The notes beneath the pieces are model-generated. The model was given only the letters and a program-made list of their open reading frames with translations. It was not told where the DNA came from and did no database searches. From Vibrio owensii CAIM 1854 = LMG 25443 (GTDB lineage: Bacteria; Pseudomonadota; Gammaproteobacteria; Enterobacterales; Vibrionaceae), in assembly GCF_000817815.1 (NCBI RefSeq), contig NZ_JPRD01000026.1:1-35969 (forward strand): 35,969 bases of DNA, read 5' to 3'. Shown here piece after piece: positions 17,805-25,839 of this stretch. Both the position numbers and the translations under genes were made by a program. Within the stretch, counting starts at the first letter, position 1. Every line of letters begins with the position of its first letter.

Positions 17805-18683
17805 TTATACTGGTTCTTTAGATTTATAATTCGATTTCGTAAGGTCTAATGTAGAAGAAAGCCTTAAACCCTTGCTTGCAACCATTAGCTCTGTACCTTT
17901 TCGCTTGTTCGCAGCACTGTAATTCAAGCTAAAGCTGTATTGACGAAAATCACGGTAAAGCTGTCTGATATAAGGTGAGTAGTCGTATGTTAACATCCAT
18001 TTTGATTTAATCTGCTTAATCGCATCACAAAGCTCCACGTGATCCGAAGGTTCATAAAAGTTAGTGTATAAACTTTGACCTTTAACAAAGTAAGGTGGAT
18101 CAATGCAAAAGAAGACTTTCTCTTCGATTTCATCAACTTCAGTAATAAAGTCCAACGCATCTTTGTTGTACAAATTAATCCTATCTTTGTGCAACGCTAT
18201 GGTTCTAATTTTTTCTAATAACCCTAACTTATTGAAACGGCAATCCAGTGAGTATTTGCTGTTTTGTTCTAACCCACCGATGACACCTGCCTTCTCTATA
18301 ATGCCTGAACGATTGGTTCTATTGAGGAAGAAAGACGAAAAACCGAGAATCAGTGGATCCTGATACTTTTTGTCAGCCTGAACTTCTTTTTGTCTATGCC
18401 ACTCTTCTATTGTGATATCTGTAGTTTTAATTAACTCAATAAACTCATCCGTATGATTTAGAATAGCATACCAAAAAGCCCAAACTGAGCGATCATAGTC
18501 ATTTATATGGATATCACTAACTACACCTTTTAGGAGTAGTGATAAGGCTAACCCAGCTCCACCAGCATATGGCTCAGAGTAGTGCGCCCCTCTAAGCCCA
18601 TTATCTTTGATAATCCTTTCTACCATTGGTGTTATAGCTGTTTTTCCACCAGGATATCGTAAAGGTGAAGGTGTTACTGGCAT
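17805..18683 (-). CDS. D12-class N6-adenine DNA methyltransferase (Dam-like)
   Basis: 292 aa. It contains the family motifs SPLRYPGGK (6-14, SAM/DNA contact), EPYAGGAG (37-44, SAM-binding loop), SSFFLNRTNRSGI (about 116-128), and the catalytic DPPYF (195-199). It is thus predicted to methylate adenine in duplex DNA; the target sequence cannot be read from the protein. The ATG is preceded by GGGGAGA. No cognate restriction endonuclease of the usual kind is beside it. Instead it heads an apparent operon with the HerA-like translocase and NurA-like nuclease, so it may protect host DNA from that pair (inference). A solitary regulatory methylase is the alternative. Confidence 0.88.
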   Translation of the reverse strand: MPVTPSPLRYPGGKTAITPMVERIIKDNGLRGAHYSEPYAGGAGLALSLLLKGVVSDIHINDYDRSVWAFWYAILNHTDEFIELIKTTDITIEEWHRQKEVQADKKYQDPLILGFSSFFLNRTNRSGIIEKAGVIGGLEQNSKYSLDCRFNKLGLLEKIRTIALHKDRINLYNKDALDFITEVDEIEEKVFFCIDPPYFVKGQSLYTNFYEPSDHVELCDAIKQIKSKWMLTYDYSPYIRQLYRDFRQYSFSLNYSAANKRKGTELMVASKGLRLSSTLDLTKSNYKSKEPV

Positions 18684-19202
18684 TAATGTCTCCCCAAAAG
18701 TTAAGAGGGGATTTTAACATCAGTAGTGCTAGACAGATACAAGACTGACAATAAATTTGTAGCCTTGAACTAAGAGGGTAACATAAGCATGTAACTTTAC
18801 CTTACTCGCCCACTTCATCGTGCCTTAATAGGACATTACGTATAAAGGCAAGACTAAATGCTAAACGCCATCATAGCGCCTTCTTAAGAGAATGATTCTA
18901 GTTCTCAGAGTAGGATACCTGTAGATAAGCAATTTTTGATGTGTTTGGAACCCATCAAAAGTCCCCACTTTTTTGTATCTCCGTTCTTTCTATGACAAAT
19001 GTTAGCCATATGGCTAACACTCAACTCTTTCAATCGCATGTTAGCCATATAGATAACATGCTCCGTAAACTGCCTTAGACAGATTGTGCGTATTTCATTC
19101 TCCAGCAACCAATCATTAAACGTTTAGCAGCAGATCATACGTCCCAAATAACCAGTTCATCAGAAAGTAGAGGGGTTAATGTCGACTAACTAAAAACACA
19201 AA
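18684..19202. other. noncoding control region upstream of the methylase operon
   Basis: 519 bases between the methylase start and the sigma-like gene stop, both on the minus strand. It holds a perfect palindrome and a second near-palindrome (19000-19058) and an 8-bp inverted repeat TTTTGATG/CATCAAAA with an 11-base loop at 18934-18960. Promoters for the methylase operon should lie here, but no confident -35/-10 pair was fixed. A 67-codon minus-strand frame covers the palindromes and is judged non-coding. Confidence 0.6.
19000..19058. promoter_or_regulatory. paired 20-bp palindromic operator-like sites
   Basis: TGTTAGCCATATGGCTAACA (19000-19019) is a perfect 20-bp palindrome. TGTTAGCCATATAGATAACA (19039-19058) repeats it with two arm mismatches, 39 bases apart centre to centre. 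The spacing is close to an integral number of helical turns, as expected for cooperative dimers of a regulator. They lie about 320 bases upstream of the methylase start. Confidence 0.65.
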
Positions 19203-19985
19203 CTAGAACTTCAAGTCTTTAGTCGTTAAGCCGAGCTTACCTAGTCCTCTATGATAGCGTTTTTCTATAGTGTCTACTTTCTCACGACTAACCAAAGCTA
19301 TATGCTCAAGACTCTCACCCGATAGCCTAGCGAATATCACGCTTTGCTCTTTACTGTTGACCCTTCTCTGATTCATGAGATCTATTAAGCGATTTCTATC
19401 TATCCCTTTTAGCTCGACAACTGCACCCTCAACTTGCAAAACACTGGAATTGCTTGTCATCCATTCCTCATCAGACCTTAAATCATCATTTGGACGAGAA
19501 CTCCGTGCCCGAACAGCGAATTTTTTTCCCACTTCCTTAGAGCGCATTTCCAATAGATATTCGTCAGAAATCAAATCGTCATAATCCGTATCATCAGCTT
19601 CTGTATCCAGAGACCATCTCTTCAGTCGCGTATTGCAAGCTCTAATTACAGCTTGGTGTAAGCACTTGGCTAAGTAGCTTTCGCTATCTTTGTATCTCTG
19701 CCAAAGCACTAGTTGTCGCTCCCTAGCTTTGTCTTCAGTATCAAAAAACTCTGTTTTCTCACTTTTGATACCTTTCAACAGCGATATAGTTGCATCTGAA
19801 AGAAAATCTTCCGCCATATCAATGTGTTCATTTGAACTATCGCCGATGAACGAATGTAGTTTCTTTTTCACTATTCCTTGGGAACTCAATTTCACTTTTT
19901 CTCGAGCTTCAAAGATAGCCAAAGAAAACTCATCAATGTCTTCCTTGCTTAATGACATTTTTGGATTTTTTATCATTTTATCCAC
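19203..19985 (-). CDS. sigma-70/ECF-like regulatory protein
   Basis: 260 aa. Residues about 50-125 resemble sigma region 2 (HIDMAEDFLSDATISLL, then SYLAKCLHQAVIRACNTRLKRW). Residues about 196-252 resemble region 4 with a helix-turn-helix (EQSVIFARLSGESLEHIA..REKVDTIEKRYHRGLGKL). The middle linker is acidic. It is divergent from tnsA with 327 bases between, and upstream of the methylase operon on the same strand, so it could govern transposition, cargo or both (inference). The start may be the GTG at 19985 or the ATG three codons later. A palindrome at 19989-20006 overlaps its ribosome site. It could also be a non-sigma HTH regulator, since the similarity is by pattern only. Confidence 0.55.
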   Translation of the reverse strand: MDKMIKNPKMSLSKEDIDEFSLAIFEAREKVKLSSQGIVKKKLHSFIGDSSNEHIDMAEDFLSDATISLLKGIKSEKTEFFDTEDKARERQLVLWQRYKDSESYLAKCLHQAVIRACNTRLKRWSLDTEADDTDYDDLISDEYLLEMRSKEVGKKFAVRARSSRPNDDLRSDEEWMTSNSSVLQVEGAVVELKGIDRNRLIDLMNQRRVNSKEQSVIFARLSGESLEHIALVSREKVDTIEKRYHRGLGKLGLTTKDLKF

Positions 19986-19988
19986 TGC

Positions 19989-20006
19989 AAAATCACCTGT
20001 GATTTT
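19989..20006. promoter_or_regulatory. 18-bp palindrome over the ribosome site of the sigma-like gene
   Basis: AAAATCACCTGTGATTTT has perfect 8-bp arms around a CT centre and ends three bases before the GTG start. On the mRNA the AGGTG ribosome site lies in its centre. A -10-like GATAAT on the minus strand (20024-20029) lies just upstream. It could be an autoregulatory operator or a small RNA hairpin controlling translation. Confidence 0.55.
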
Positions 20007-20312
20007 CTTCCCTTCAGAGCTCCATTATCCCCATGAAAGAAAAAAATTAAATTTTTTTGTCCGGTTTTTTTCATTTGTTAGATATCTCTTATAGAAGTTC
20101 GAAAAGTGTCAAAAACCCTCATTCAACTTCGATGAACGACAAGTTTCTTCAACGCACAAAATGACAATTAAATTACTTATAAAAATATTAAATATCAGTA
20201 ATTTGAGAAAATTTTGAATTTGTGTTTTTGCAGTTTTTGTACAACGTTTGAAGTGCAATTGTTCAATAAACAAACAAAAAAGAAGCTTAGACGAACCAAC
20301 TGAAATGAGAGA
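20007..20312. other. divergent promoter region of the tns operon and sigma-like gene
   Basis: About 300 very A/T-rich bases. An A/T dyad AAAAAAATT-A-AATTTTTTT lies at 20040-20058. A possible tnsA promoter has -35-like ATGACA near 20161 and AATATT about 17 bases on; this is a weak call. No coding sequence is seen. Confidence 0.45.
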
Positions 20313-20945
20313 ATGAAAATGCTTACAAGAAAATTAGACAAAACTAGTCGCGTTAAACCAACAATTGCTTTTTACTCTCGCAAGAACCGTTCAATGATGC
20401 TTTGCGAAAGTCGATTGGAAGCAGATGCATTGCTTCAACTAGAATTTAACGACAATGTTCTTCGATACATTACGCAACCTTGTAGTGTTACATATCATAA
20501 CCATTATCCCCCTCGACGATACACCCCAGATGTACTCGTAGCTTATCGAGATGGGACATATCGTTTTCTCGAAATCAAACCTTACAGCAAAGCTGAAAAA
20601 GACAAGTTCACAGCTAAGCTGCTAACTCTTCAATCATATTTTCTTGAAGAAATTGGCCATCCTTTAGAACTCGTAACAGACAAAGAAATTAGAGTTGGAA
20701 AAAGCGCTGTAAATCTACGTCTTCTCTACCGTTTTCTTGATGTCTCTATTGATGAAGAAACCACCAAGCAAGTTCTTCAAGAGGCAAAAGCACTTAACAA
20801 AATTACCGTCGCAAACGTCGAAAATCTATTTGCTAACTATGGCAAAGACGTTGCTTGCGCCTGGAGCTTAATCGCAAATCAAAAGCTGAAATACAACCAT
20901 AAGTTCTTATTGAATCGAACATCACAATTGGAGGTGGCGGCATGA
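20313..20945 (+). CDS. tnsA: Tn7-like transposase endonuclease subunit TnsA
   Basis: 210 aa PD-(D/E)XK nuclease that cuts the 5' strands at the transposon ends, giving cut-and-paste rather than replicative movement together with TnsB. Catalytic positions are visible: the acidic helix CESRLEADAL (Glu32/Glu36), Asp73 in RYTPDVLV, and FLEIKP (Glu87, Lys89). Tn7 TnsA has Gln where Glu87 stands; Glu is the ordinary restriction-enzyme residue. The C-terminal part is the helical TnsC-binding domain. It begins the tns operon, and its stop overlaps the tnsB ATG (ATGA). Confidence 0.92.
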   Translation: MKMLTRKLDKTSRVKPTIAFYSRKNRSMMLCESRLEADALLQLEFNDNVLRYITQPCSVTYHNHYPPRRYTPDVLVAYRDGTYRFLEIKPYSKAEKDKFTAKLLTLQSYFLEEIGHPLELVTDKEIRVGKSAVNLRLLYRFLDVSIDEETTKQVLQEAKALNKITVANVENLFANYGKDVACAWSLIANQKLKYNHKFLLNRTSQLEVAA

Positions 20946-22918
20946 GTTATACATATATCCTAGAAGCAGGCATGCGAATAAACTGGAATGGTCAGTCGTA
21001 TCTCATCAGAGCTTTTGAGCCTGACTTTGCTGTTCTTGAAAACTCGAAAGGCCAGAAATGTACTTTTGAGCCGAAAGTGATATTTGAAGATTACGCAACA
21101 GGAACACTAAAGCTCGAGTTAAAATCTGCACCAGTTGTCTATCAACCACTCACATCTCAGGTGCACATTGAACAAGCTGAGCTTATGAATAGCTATCTCA
21201 ATGCACTCGACAACGAGCTTAACCCTCGATCGCGAAAAGTGATCAAAAAAATCATTAATAAGGTTGCTAAAGACAACAACTATTCTGCTGAACAAGTCCC
21301 TTCAGATTCAAAGTTATATCGGTGGTACAACTCATGGATTGAGAACAACCGCAGCGTCGTTCCTTTAATTGTTAAAGCTAAGAAAAAACGAAAGTCTCAA
21401 ATTGACCAGCGCGTTTTTGCTCTCGCTGATCAAGTGATTTGGGATGAATACATGCAACTGAATGGTGTCTCTCGAGCACAGGTGTTTCGTATTTATCAAA
21501 AACGTCACCGTGAAACTTATCCGGATTTACGTGAAATCAGTCAATCAAGATTTTACGAACTGTTTGATGAACTCAACCCAGTAGAAGTAACTATCGCTCG
21601 AGAAGGTCGTGATGCCGCACGTAAGTTTAAACGCACTAATCTTAACGTATTCGTTGCTGAGTACATGGGAGAAAGGTATGAAACTGATGCTGTTCACTTC
21701 AATATCGGTATCTATGACGCAACGACAGGTAACTACATTGGAACTCCCATCGTTTATATCTCAATAGATGTATTTACACGATATGTAACTGGCTACAGCA
21801 TCAGTTACAGCCCTGCCACTGGTAAAAAGAAGAAAAACTCTGAATCAGCCGCCGATGTTATAGCCCTTCTCAAAAATATGGCCACCCCTAAAGCCCATAG
21901 AGAGTACCTTAAAAACACATGGGAGTATCTAGGGTTACCAAGCTACATTGTGTGTGATGCTGGGCCTGCGTTTCGCGCTAAGCCAGTGATCTCTTTGCTA
22001 GCAGCAATGAAGTGCGAACACCATACAACAGAAACTGCTTCTCCTTGGAAGAAACCCTTTGTCGAGCGCTTCAACCGAACTTTGCGAGATCATTTTGCAA
22101 AAAAACTACCAGGCTATATGGGCCGACGTATCGAAGATAAACAATTCGATGAAACGTTGGTAAAGATGGCGAAACTAACTGCTGATGAATTTAAAGAGAG
22201 CTTGGAAAAATTCATTGTAGATGTTTATCACCAAAATTCACATCGCGGGTTGGATGGTCTAAGCCCAGCGCAGGCTGTATCTCACGCACAGAAAAGAACA
22301 TTCCCAGCACTCGTCCCTAACATGAACACTTTGGATGTATTGGGCGGTGTCGAATTTAAAGGCACGATTCAGACTTACTCTGGCATTCAAAAAAATAGCC
22401 TGCATTATCAATCTACAGAGCTGCGCTCGCTTTATAACCGACTTTCGAGATATGAGACCAAAGGTAATCCGAAAGTCACTTACCTTTACGACATCAATGA
22501 CATAAGCAAAATTGCAGTAATTGATCCGGATACAATGGAAGCGTTTTCTGTTCCTTGTACACACCCACATATCGAATGCGGCTTGTCATTATACGAATAC
22601 AAAGCCAATAAACAGGCTGTACTGGAAGGCACTTATCAAGTTTTAGAGCGCTCTACTTTTGCGGCTAAGCGCAACACTGATTCAACTTCTGCTAACTCAG
22701 AACCCCGTAGCTCAAGCGCTAAAAAGGGTACTCCCAAAGGTCATACAATATCCATTTCTGGTCATCAAAGCGACGAAGAGATGGCTGCACTAATTGACTC
22801 TCAACAAAGCCGAATTGCCAAAGACTTTAGCGATAGCTTGATAAAAGAAAACCATTTTGAAGGGGTGACTGAGCAAAAAACGAGACGAAAACGCAGCAAC
22901 ATCAGACAAGGAGAGTAA
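20942..22918 (+). CDS. tnsB: Tn7-like DDE transposase TnsB
   Basis: 658 aa. The RNase-H-fold integrase core has the DDE triad at Asp249 (YETDAVHF), Asp339 (VCDAGPAF) and Glu375 (PFVERFNR). Helix-turn-helix domains in the N-terminal 220 residues bind the terminal repeats. The basic C-terminal tail (KTRRKRSNIRQ) is where the TnsC-contacting hook is expected. It cuts 3' ends and joins them to target DNA. The ribosome site GGAGGTGG lies in the end of tnsA, so the two are translationally coupled. Length is normal for the family. Confidence 0.95.
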   Translation: MSYTYILEAGMRINWNGQSYLIRAFEPDFAVLENSKGQKCTFEPKVIFEDYATGTLKLELKSAPVVYQPLTSQVHIEQAELMNSYLNALDNELNPRSRKVIKKIINKVAKDNNYSAEQVPSDSKLYRWYNSWIENNRSVVPLIVKAKKKRKSQIDQRVFALADQVIWDEYMQLNGVSRAQVFRIYQKRHRETYPDLREISQSRFYELFDELNPVEVTIAREGRDAARKFKRTNLNVFVAEYMGERYETDAVHFNIGIYDATTGNYIGTPIVYISIDVFTRYVTGYSISYSPATGKKKKNSESAADVIALLKNMATPKAHREYLKNTWEYLGLPSYIVCDAGPAFRAKPVISLLAAMKCEHHTTETASPWKKPFVERFNRTLRDHFAKKLPGYMGRRIEDKQFDETLVKMAKLTADEFKESLEKFIVDVYHQNSHRGLDGLSPAQAVSHAQKRTFPALVPNMNTLDVLGGVEFKGTIQTYSGIQKNSLHYQSTELRSLYNRLSRYETKGNPKVTYLYDINDISKIAVIDPDTMEAFSVPCTHPHIECGLSLYEYKANKQAVLEGTYQVLERSTFAAKRNTDSTSANSEPRSSSAKKGTPKGHTISISGHQSDEEMAALIDSQQSRIAKDFSDSLIKENHFEGVTEQKTRRKRSNIRQGE

Positions 22919-22920
22919 GA

Positions 22921-23907
22921 ATGACTGCACCAGAACTAAAACCAGAAACCAAATTGTTTAACTCAGTTGTATGTGAGCATGTTGCATATGTTGAAGCCTT
23001 TAACACGGTTCAACGATTACATAGATATCAAGGGCAAGTCAAAGCGGCACTTTTGCTCGGGGACTATGGCTGCGGTAAAAGCTTTTTCTGTAAACAGTAT
23101 GCCAACAAATTTTCTGTCCCCCCGTCTGAAGAAATAAGCCCAGTCCCGGTGCTTTATGCTGAAATACAACCAGGTACTAAAACGGGCGGTCTTGTGGGTG
23201 GAATGCTTGAAAGTCTTGGAGATCCAGTGCCTTACTCGGGCACAGTTGCAAATAGAGGCAATCGTCTGCTCAAGTTAATGCACGAACTTAAAGTATCATT
23301 GGTTATTTTAGATGAAGTTCAAGAATTATTGCCGTCATACGTCAACAAAGAATCAGCGCCGATCGTTCGCCAAATAAAGTGGCTAATGAACAAATCTAAA
23401 GTCCCATTTGTGCTTTGTGGACATAACGAGGCAAAGAGCCTACATAGTGATAACTCTCAGCTACGGAGTCGAATTCAATCAGTTATAAAGTTTTCGAACT
23501 TTTCTTGTCTTAATGAGGATGCTCAATTTGACTTTGCTGACTACATGCAAGGGCTGTTTGATGTGTTTCCGCGAAAATTACATTCTAGTCTCGCCGTTTT
23601 AGAACAAGATAAATCTGGGGACTTTTATCTAAAAAAGGACATTAGCAATCTTTTACGGTTCTGCCTAGCCACTAGAGGAGTACCTAGGTACATCAACTCA
23701 CTACTAACTAACATAATTGAGGAGACTGAACCTGGCGAATTAATCACCAATGCACATTTTGCGGCGTCTTGGCAAACTGTTTTAATTGATAGTAACGGCT
23801 ATAGAAAAACGCCCAAAAATCCATTTACGATGAGTGTTAGCTCTGTAAAGAGCGCCTTAAGAGATGCGTCTCTTTATCCTAAATCGAAGGGACAGGTGTA
23901 TGACTAA
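22921..23907 (+). CDS. tnsC: Tn7-like AAA+ regulator TnsC
   Basis: 328 aa AAA+ ATPase that polymerises on DNA and links the targeting protein to TnsAB. Walker A GDYGCGKS (residues 47-54) and Walker B VILDEVQ (Asp131, Glu132) are intact; LCGHNEA is the sensor I region and a C-terminal segment follows. It starts two bases after tnsB with GGAGAG upstream. Its size is like the shorter TnsC of CRISPR-associated and TniB-like systems rather than the 555 aa Tn7 protein. Confidence 0.93.
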   Translation: MTAPELKPETKLFNSVVCEHVAYVEAFNTVQRLHRYQGQVKAALLLGDYGCGKSFFCKQYANKFSVPPSEEISPVPVLYAEIQPGTKTGGLVGGMLESLGDPVPYSGTVANRGNRLLKLMHELKVSLVILDEVQELLPSYVNKESAPIVRQIKWLMNKSKVPFVLCGHNEAKSLHSDNSQLRSRIQSVIKFSNFSCLNEDAQFDFADYMQGLFDVFPRKLHSSLAVLEQDKSGDFYLKKDISNLLRFCLATRGVPRYINSLLTNIIEETEPGELITNAHFAASWQTVLIDSNGYRKTPKNPFTMSVSSVKSALRDASLYPKSKGQVYD

Positions 23908-25531
23908 AATATTTCCGGTTCGTTATAGACCTAAAAAGCACGAGTCTTTCAGAGGCTACATTCTCCGAATTGCATGGCACAACGGTTATGACTCGTTGCA
24001 CACTTTGCATAGAATCATTGGTGAACACTATCGAACGCATTACGACGGAAATATTTCAAGCATTACCAAAGCACTTTCTGCTGCTATTAACTTAGATCAG
24101 TCAGCTTTGGAAGCCTACTTCAACTTCGAACTAGATTTTGCTGTTGATAGTGCAAGAGCAATAGCAGATATTCGATATCAAGGAGCTCGTATATGCCCAT
24201 ATTGCATTCAAGAGAAAGTTCTGATTGACGAAAGTTGGCAGCTTGCTCACAACACACACTGTTCAACGCATAACGTTGCTCTGATCAATACCTGTCCAGG
24301 CTGTGGAGATGAACTAACATGGAGCCCGGAGTTATTCGATGGCTGTACAAACCAAAAGTGTGAATTCAGATGGACGTCGTTTAGTTTTCTACCAACTGAA
24401 ATACCTAACTTTCAGTTAGCGGAGAGTCTGCTAATTGGGCATGAAAGAAAAGAGTTTCTGCAACAACTCTATCAGGCATTCGTATATACAATGCGCCCTT
24501 TTGATTGTATGTATGACAACTATAAAACTCTGCCAAGTGGTATAGACAATATTCAAAGTAGATTTTCGGTCGCTTACACGTTACTTAGAAGCAACGAGTT
24601 CAGAGAAGAGTGGCTACTCAGACGAAGAAATTTCTTAGAAAAGTCATCGCATGCTACTAACAATATTTGCATAAATGCGATACAGCCGGTCATTAATTCC
24701 ATCCAAAAGGACTGGCTCCCTAAGGCTAACGGCTGCGAATATATTGATTGCTTAGAAACTCACAAAGCCATCCCCGAAGCGCGTTATCAACGTCTCAACT
24801 CAATAGGGGAAGCTAGGTTTCAGCTCAAAATTAGTGATGTTTCAAATATCTTAGAAATATCAAAAGCAGCGGTTATTTATCTAGCCAAGCAAGGCATGAT
24901 TCCAGCTGAAAAATCGTCGAAATATGACTGTACTTACTTATTCGATTTCAGAGATGTTATGGCTTTTATTGCATCTTTTACTGAACGGGCACAGCCTATC
25001 AATCAGCCCACACCTGATATGCTCAACATGGAATATGTAAAAAAGAAATCATGTTACTTCGACATAGCAGATACCTTAGCCGAAGGTATTATTTTTAAAG
25101 CATTAGCAGATTCGTCTCTGCAACTGTTTGTCATAGCGGGCTCTAGATGGAAATTATCAGACTTATATTTCAATCAAGAGCAAATTTTTGAAAGGCTGGA
25201 GAGTATCTTTGCTCTGTCTTTTCAAGATGTGTATCCAAAGACAAAAATGAGAGAAATCTGTGGATTCAACGAAGCTCAGTACTATGCGTTTCGAGAGGTA
25301 TTTTATGAAAAGTTAGTACTGAAGAAAAATCAACATCGTTACATCGCTCCGGAAACATTGAAAAACTTTTTTGAAGAGAATGTTCTTTTGAACAGATGGT
25401 CTATGCTTCGTAACTTGGATGTCTCCGAAGTCTTAACTAAGCTCAACAACTCAAGCATCTCTTATTCGTATCCATCTCTGCTAAAAGACGGCATCTTCAT
25501 CATCCCAAAATCAAAGTCTCACCTTCTATAG
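23900..25531 (+). CDS. tniQ: TnsD-like TniQ-family target-site selector
   Basis: 543 aa from ATG 23900, which overlaps the last eight bases of tnsC; the frame is open 12 codons further upstream but that lies inside tnsC. The N-terminal TniQ domain begins FPVRYRPKKHESFRGYILRIA. It carries two zinc motifs: CPYC (99-102) with CSTH (121-124), and CPGC (132-135) with Cys149/Cys154. The long C-terminal region fits a sequence-specific DNA-binding TnsD rather than the short TniQ of CRISPR-guided elements. It presumably recognises a site near the lexA–plsB junction and recruits TnsC. It is the last gene of the tns operon. Confidence 0.88.
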   Translation: MTKIFPVRYRPKKHESFRGYILRIAWHNGYDSLHTLHRIIGEHYRTHYDGNISSITKALSAAINLDQSALEAYFNFELDFAVDSARAIADIRYQGARICPYCIQEKVLIDESWQLAHNTHCSTHNVALINTCPGCGDELTWSPELFDGCTNQKCEFRWTSFSFLPTEIPNFQLAESLLIGHERKEFLQQLYQAFVYTMRPFDCMYDNYKTLPSGIDNIQSRFSVAYTLLRSNEFREEWLLRRRNFLEKSSHATNNICINAIQPVINSIQKDWLPKANGCEYIDCLETHKAIPEARYQRLNSIGEARFQLKISDVSNILEISKAAVIYLAKQGMIPAEKSSKYDCTYLFDFRDVMAFIASFTERAQPINQPTPDMLNMEYVKKKSCYFDIADTLAEGIIFKALADSSLQLFVIAGSRWKLSDLYFNQEQIFERLESIFALSFQDVYPKTKMREICGFNEAQYYAFREVFYEKLVLKKNQHRYIAPETLKNFFEENVLLNRWSMLRNLDVSEVLTKLNNSSISYSYPSLLKDGIFIIPKSKSHLL

Positions 25532-25553
25532 CCTAAGGCACTTCACTTCAAAA

Positions 25554-25583
25554 AATAAATCCAGCCATTCTGCTGGATTTATT
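25554..25583 (+). terminator. terminator-like hairpin after tniQ
   Basis: Perfect 12-bp stem AATAAATCCAGC/GCTGGATTTATT with a 6-base loop, 22 bases after the tniQ stop. The T-tract is short, but the stem is strong enough to end the tns transcript before the right end and plsB. Confidence 0.75.
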
Positions 25584-25701
25584 AACATCCCCTTATATCT
25601 CTGCTAGTATTTTAATCAGCACTCCATATTAGGCATGTTTTTGCTAACTTCCGCTCATTTCAAAGCGGTTTCAGTGCATTTATCCACTATGTAAATTTCA
25701 G

Positions 25702-25839
25702 TTTTAGCTGGAAAAACTAAGCTAAGTTCCAGAGCTTAACTGGAAAAAGAGCATGCTTAGGTAATTTCTTAACTGGAATACCACCTTTAACTTATTGATC
25801 TTCCGTTCCCGGTAATTCCACTCTTAACTGCTGCCTACA
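25702..25839. repeat. transposon right end with TnsB-site-like repeats
   Basis: CTGGAA occurs at 25708, 25740 and 25773, and its inverse TTCCAG at 25727. The longer block TTA(A/G)CTGGAA starts at 25704, 25736 and 25769, a 32-33 base period. A further TTAACTG starts at 25824 next to the terminal inverted repeat TGCCTACA (25832-25839). Arrayed sites of this kind at one end are typical of Tn7-like right ends. Confidence 0.8.

Larger units (their letters stand above)
12111..25839. mobile_element. Tn7-like transposon with defence-type cargo, inserted between lexA and plsB
   Basis: Both ends begin with TGTAGGCA read inward (12111-12118; inverse at 25832-25839), and both continue with AGTT and a TGGAA block, followed by further TnsB-site-like repeats. 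ATTTG is repeated at both junctions. Inside are tnsA, tnsB, tnsC and a TnsD-like tniQ (20313-25531), a sigma-like regulator, and four cargo genes: a D12 adenine methylase, HerA-like, NurA-like, and an AAA-TOPRIM protein. There is no cas gene, CRISPR array or tnsE. The interior is visibly richer in A/T than the flanking core genes. Flanking lexA and plsB are intact and retain their promoters, so the insertion is neutral in position, as expected for a TnsD-guided safe site. Confidence 0.92.

Noticed and set aside
18905..19108. 67-codon minus-strand open frame between the sigma-like and methylase genes
   Set aside because: It has a TTG start with no ribosome site and runs through both palindromes, whose repeats explain its repeated MAN segments. 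It resembles no family I know.
12111..25839. CRISPR-associated transposon (I-F3 or V-K)
   Set aside because: No cas8/cas7/cas6 or cas12k gene and no array of direct repeats with spacers was seen, and TniQ has TnsD-like length.
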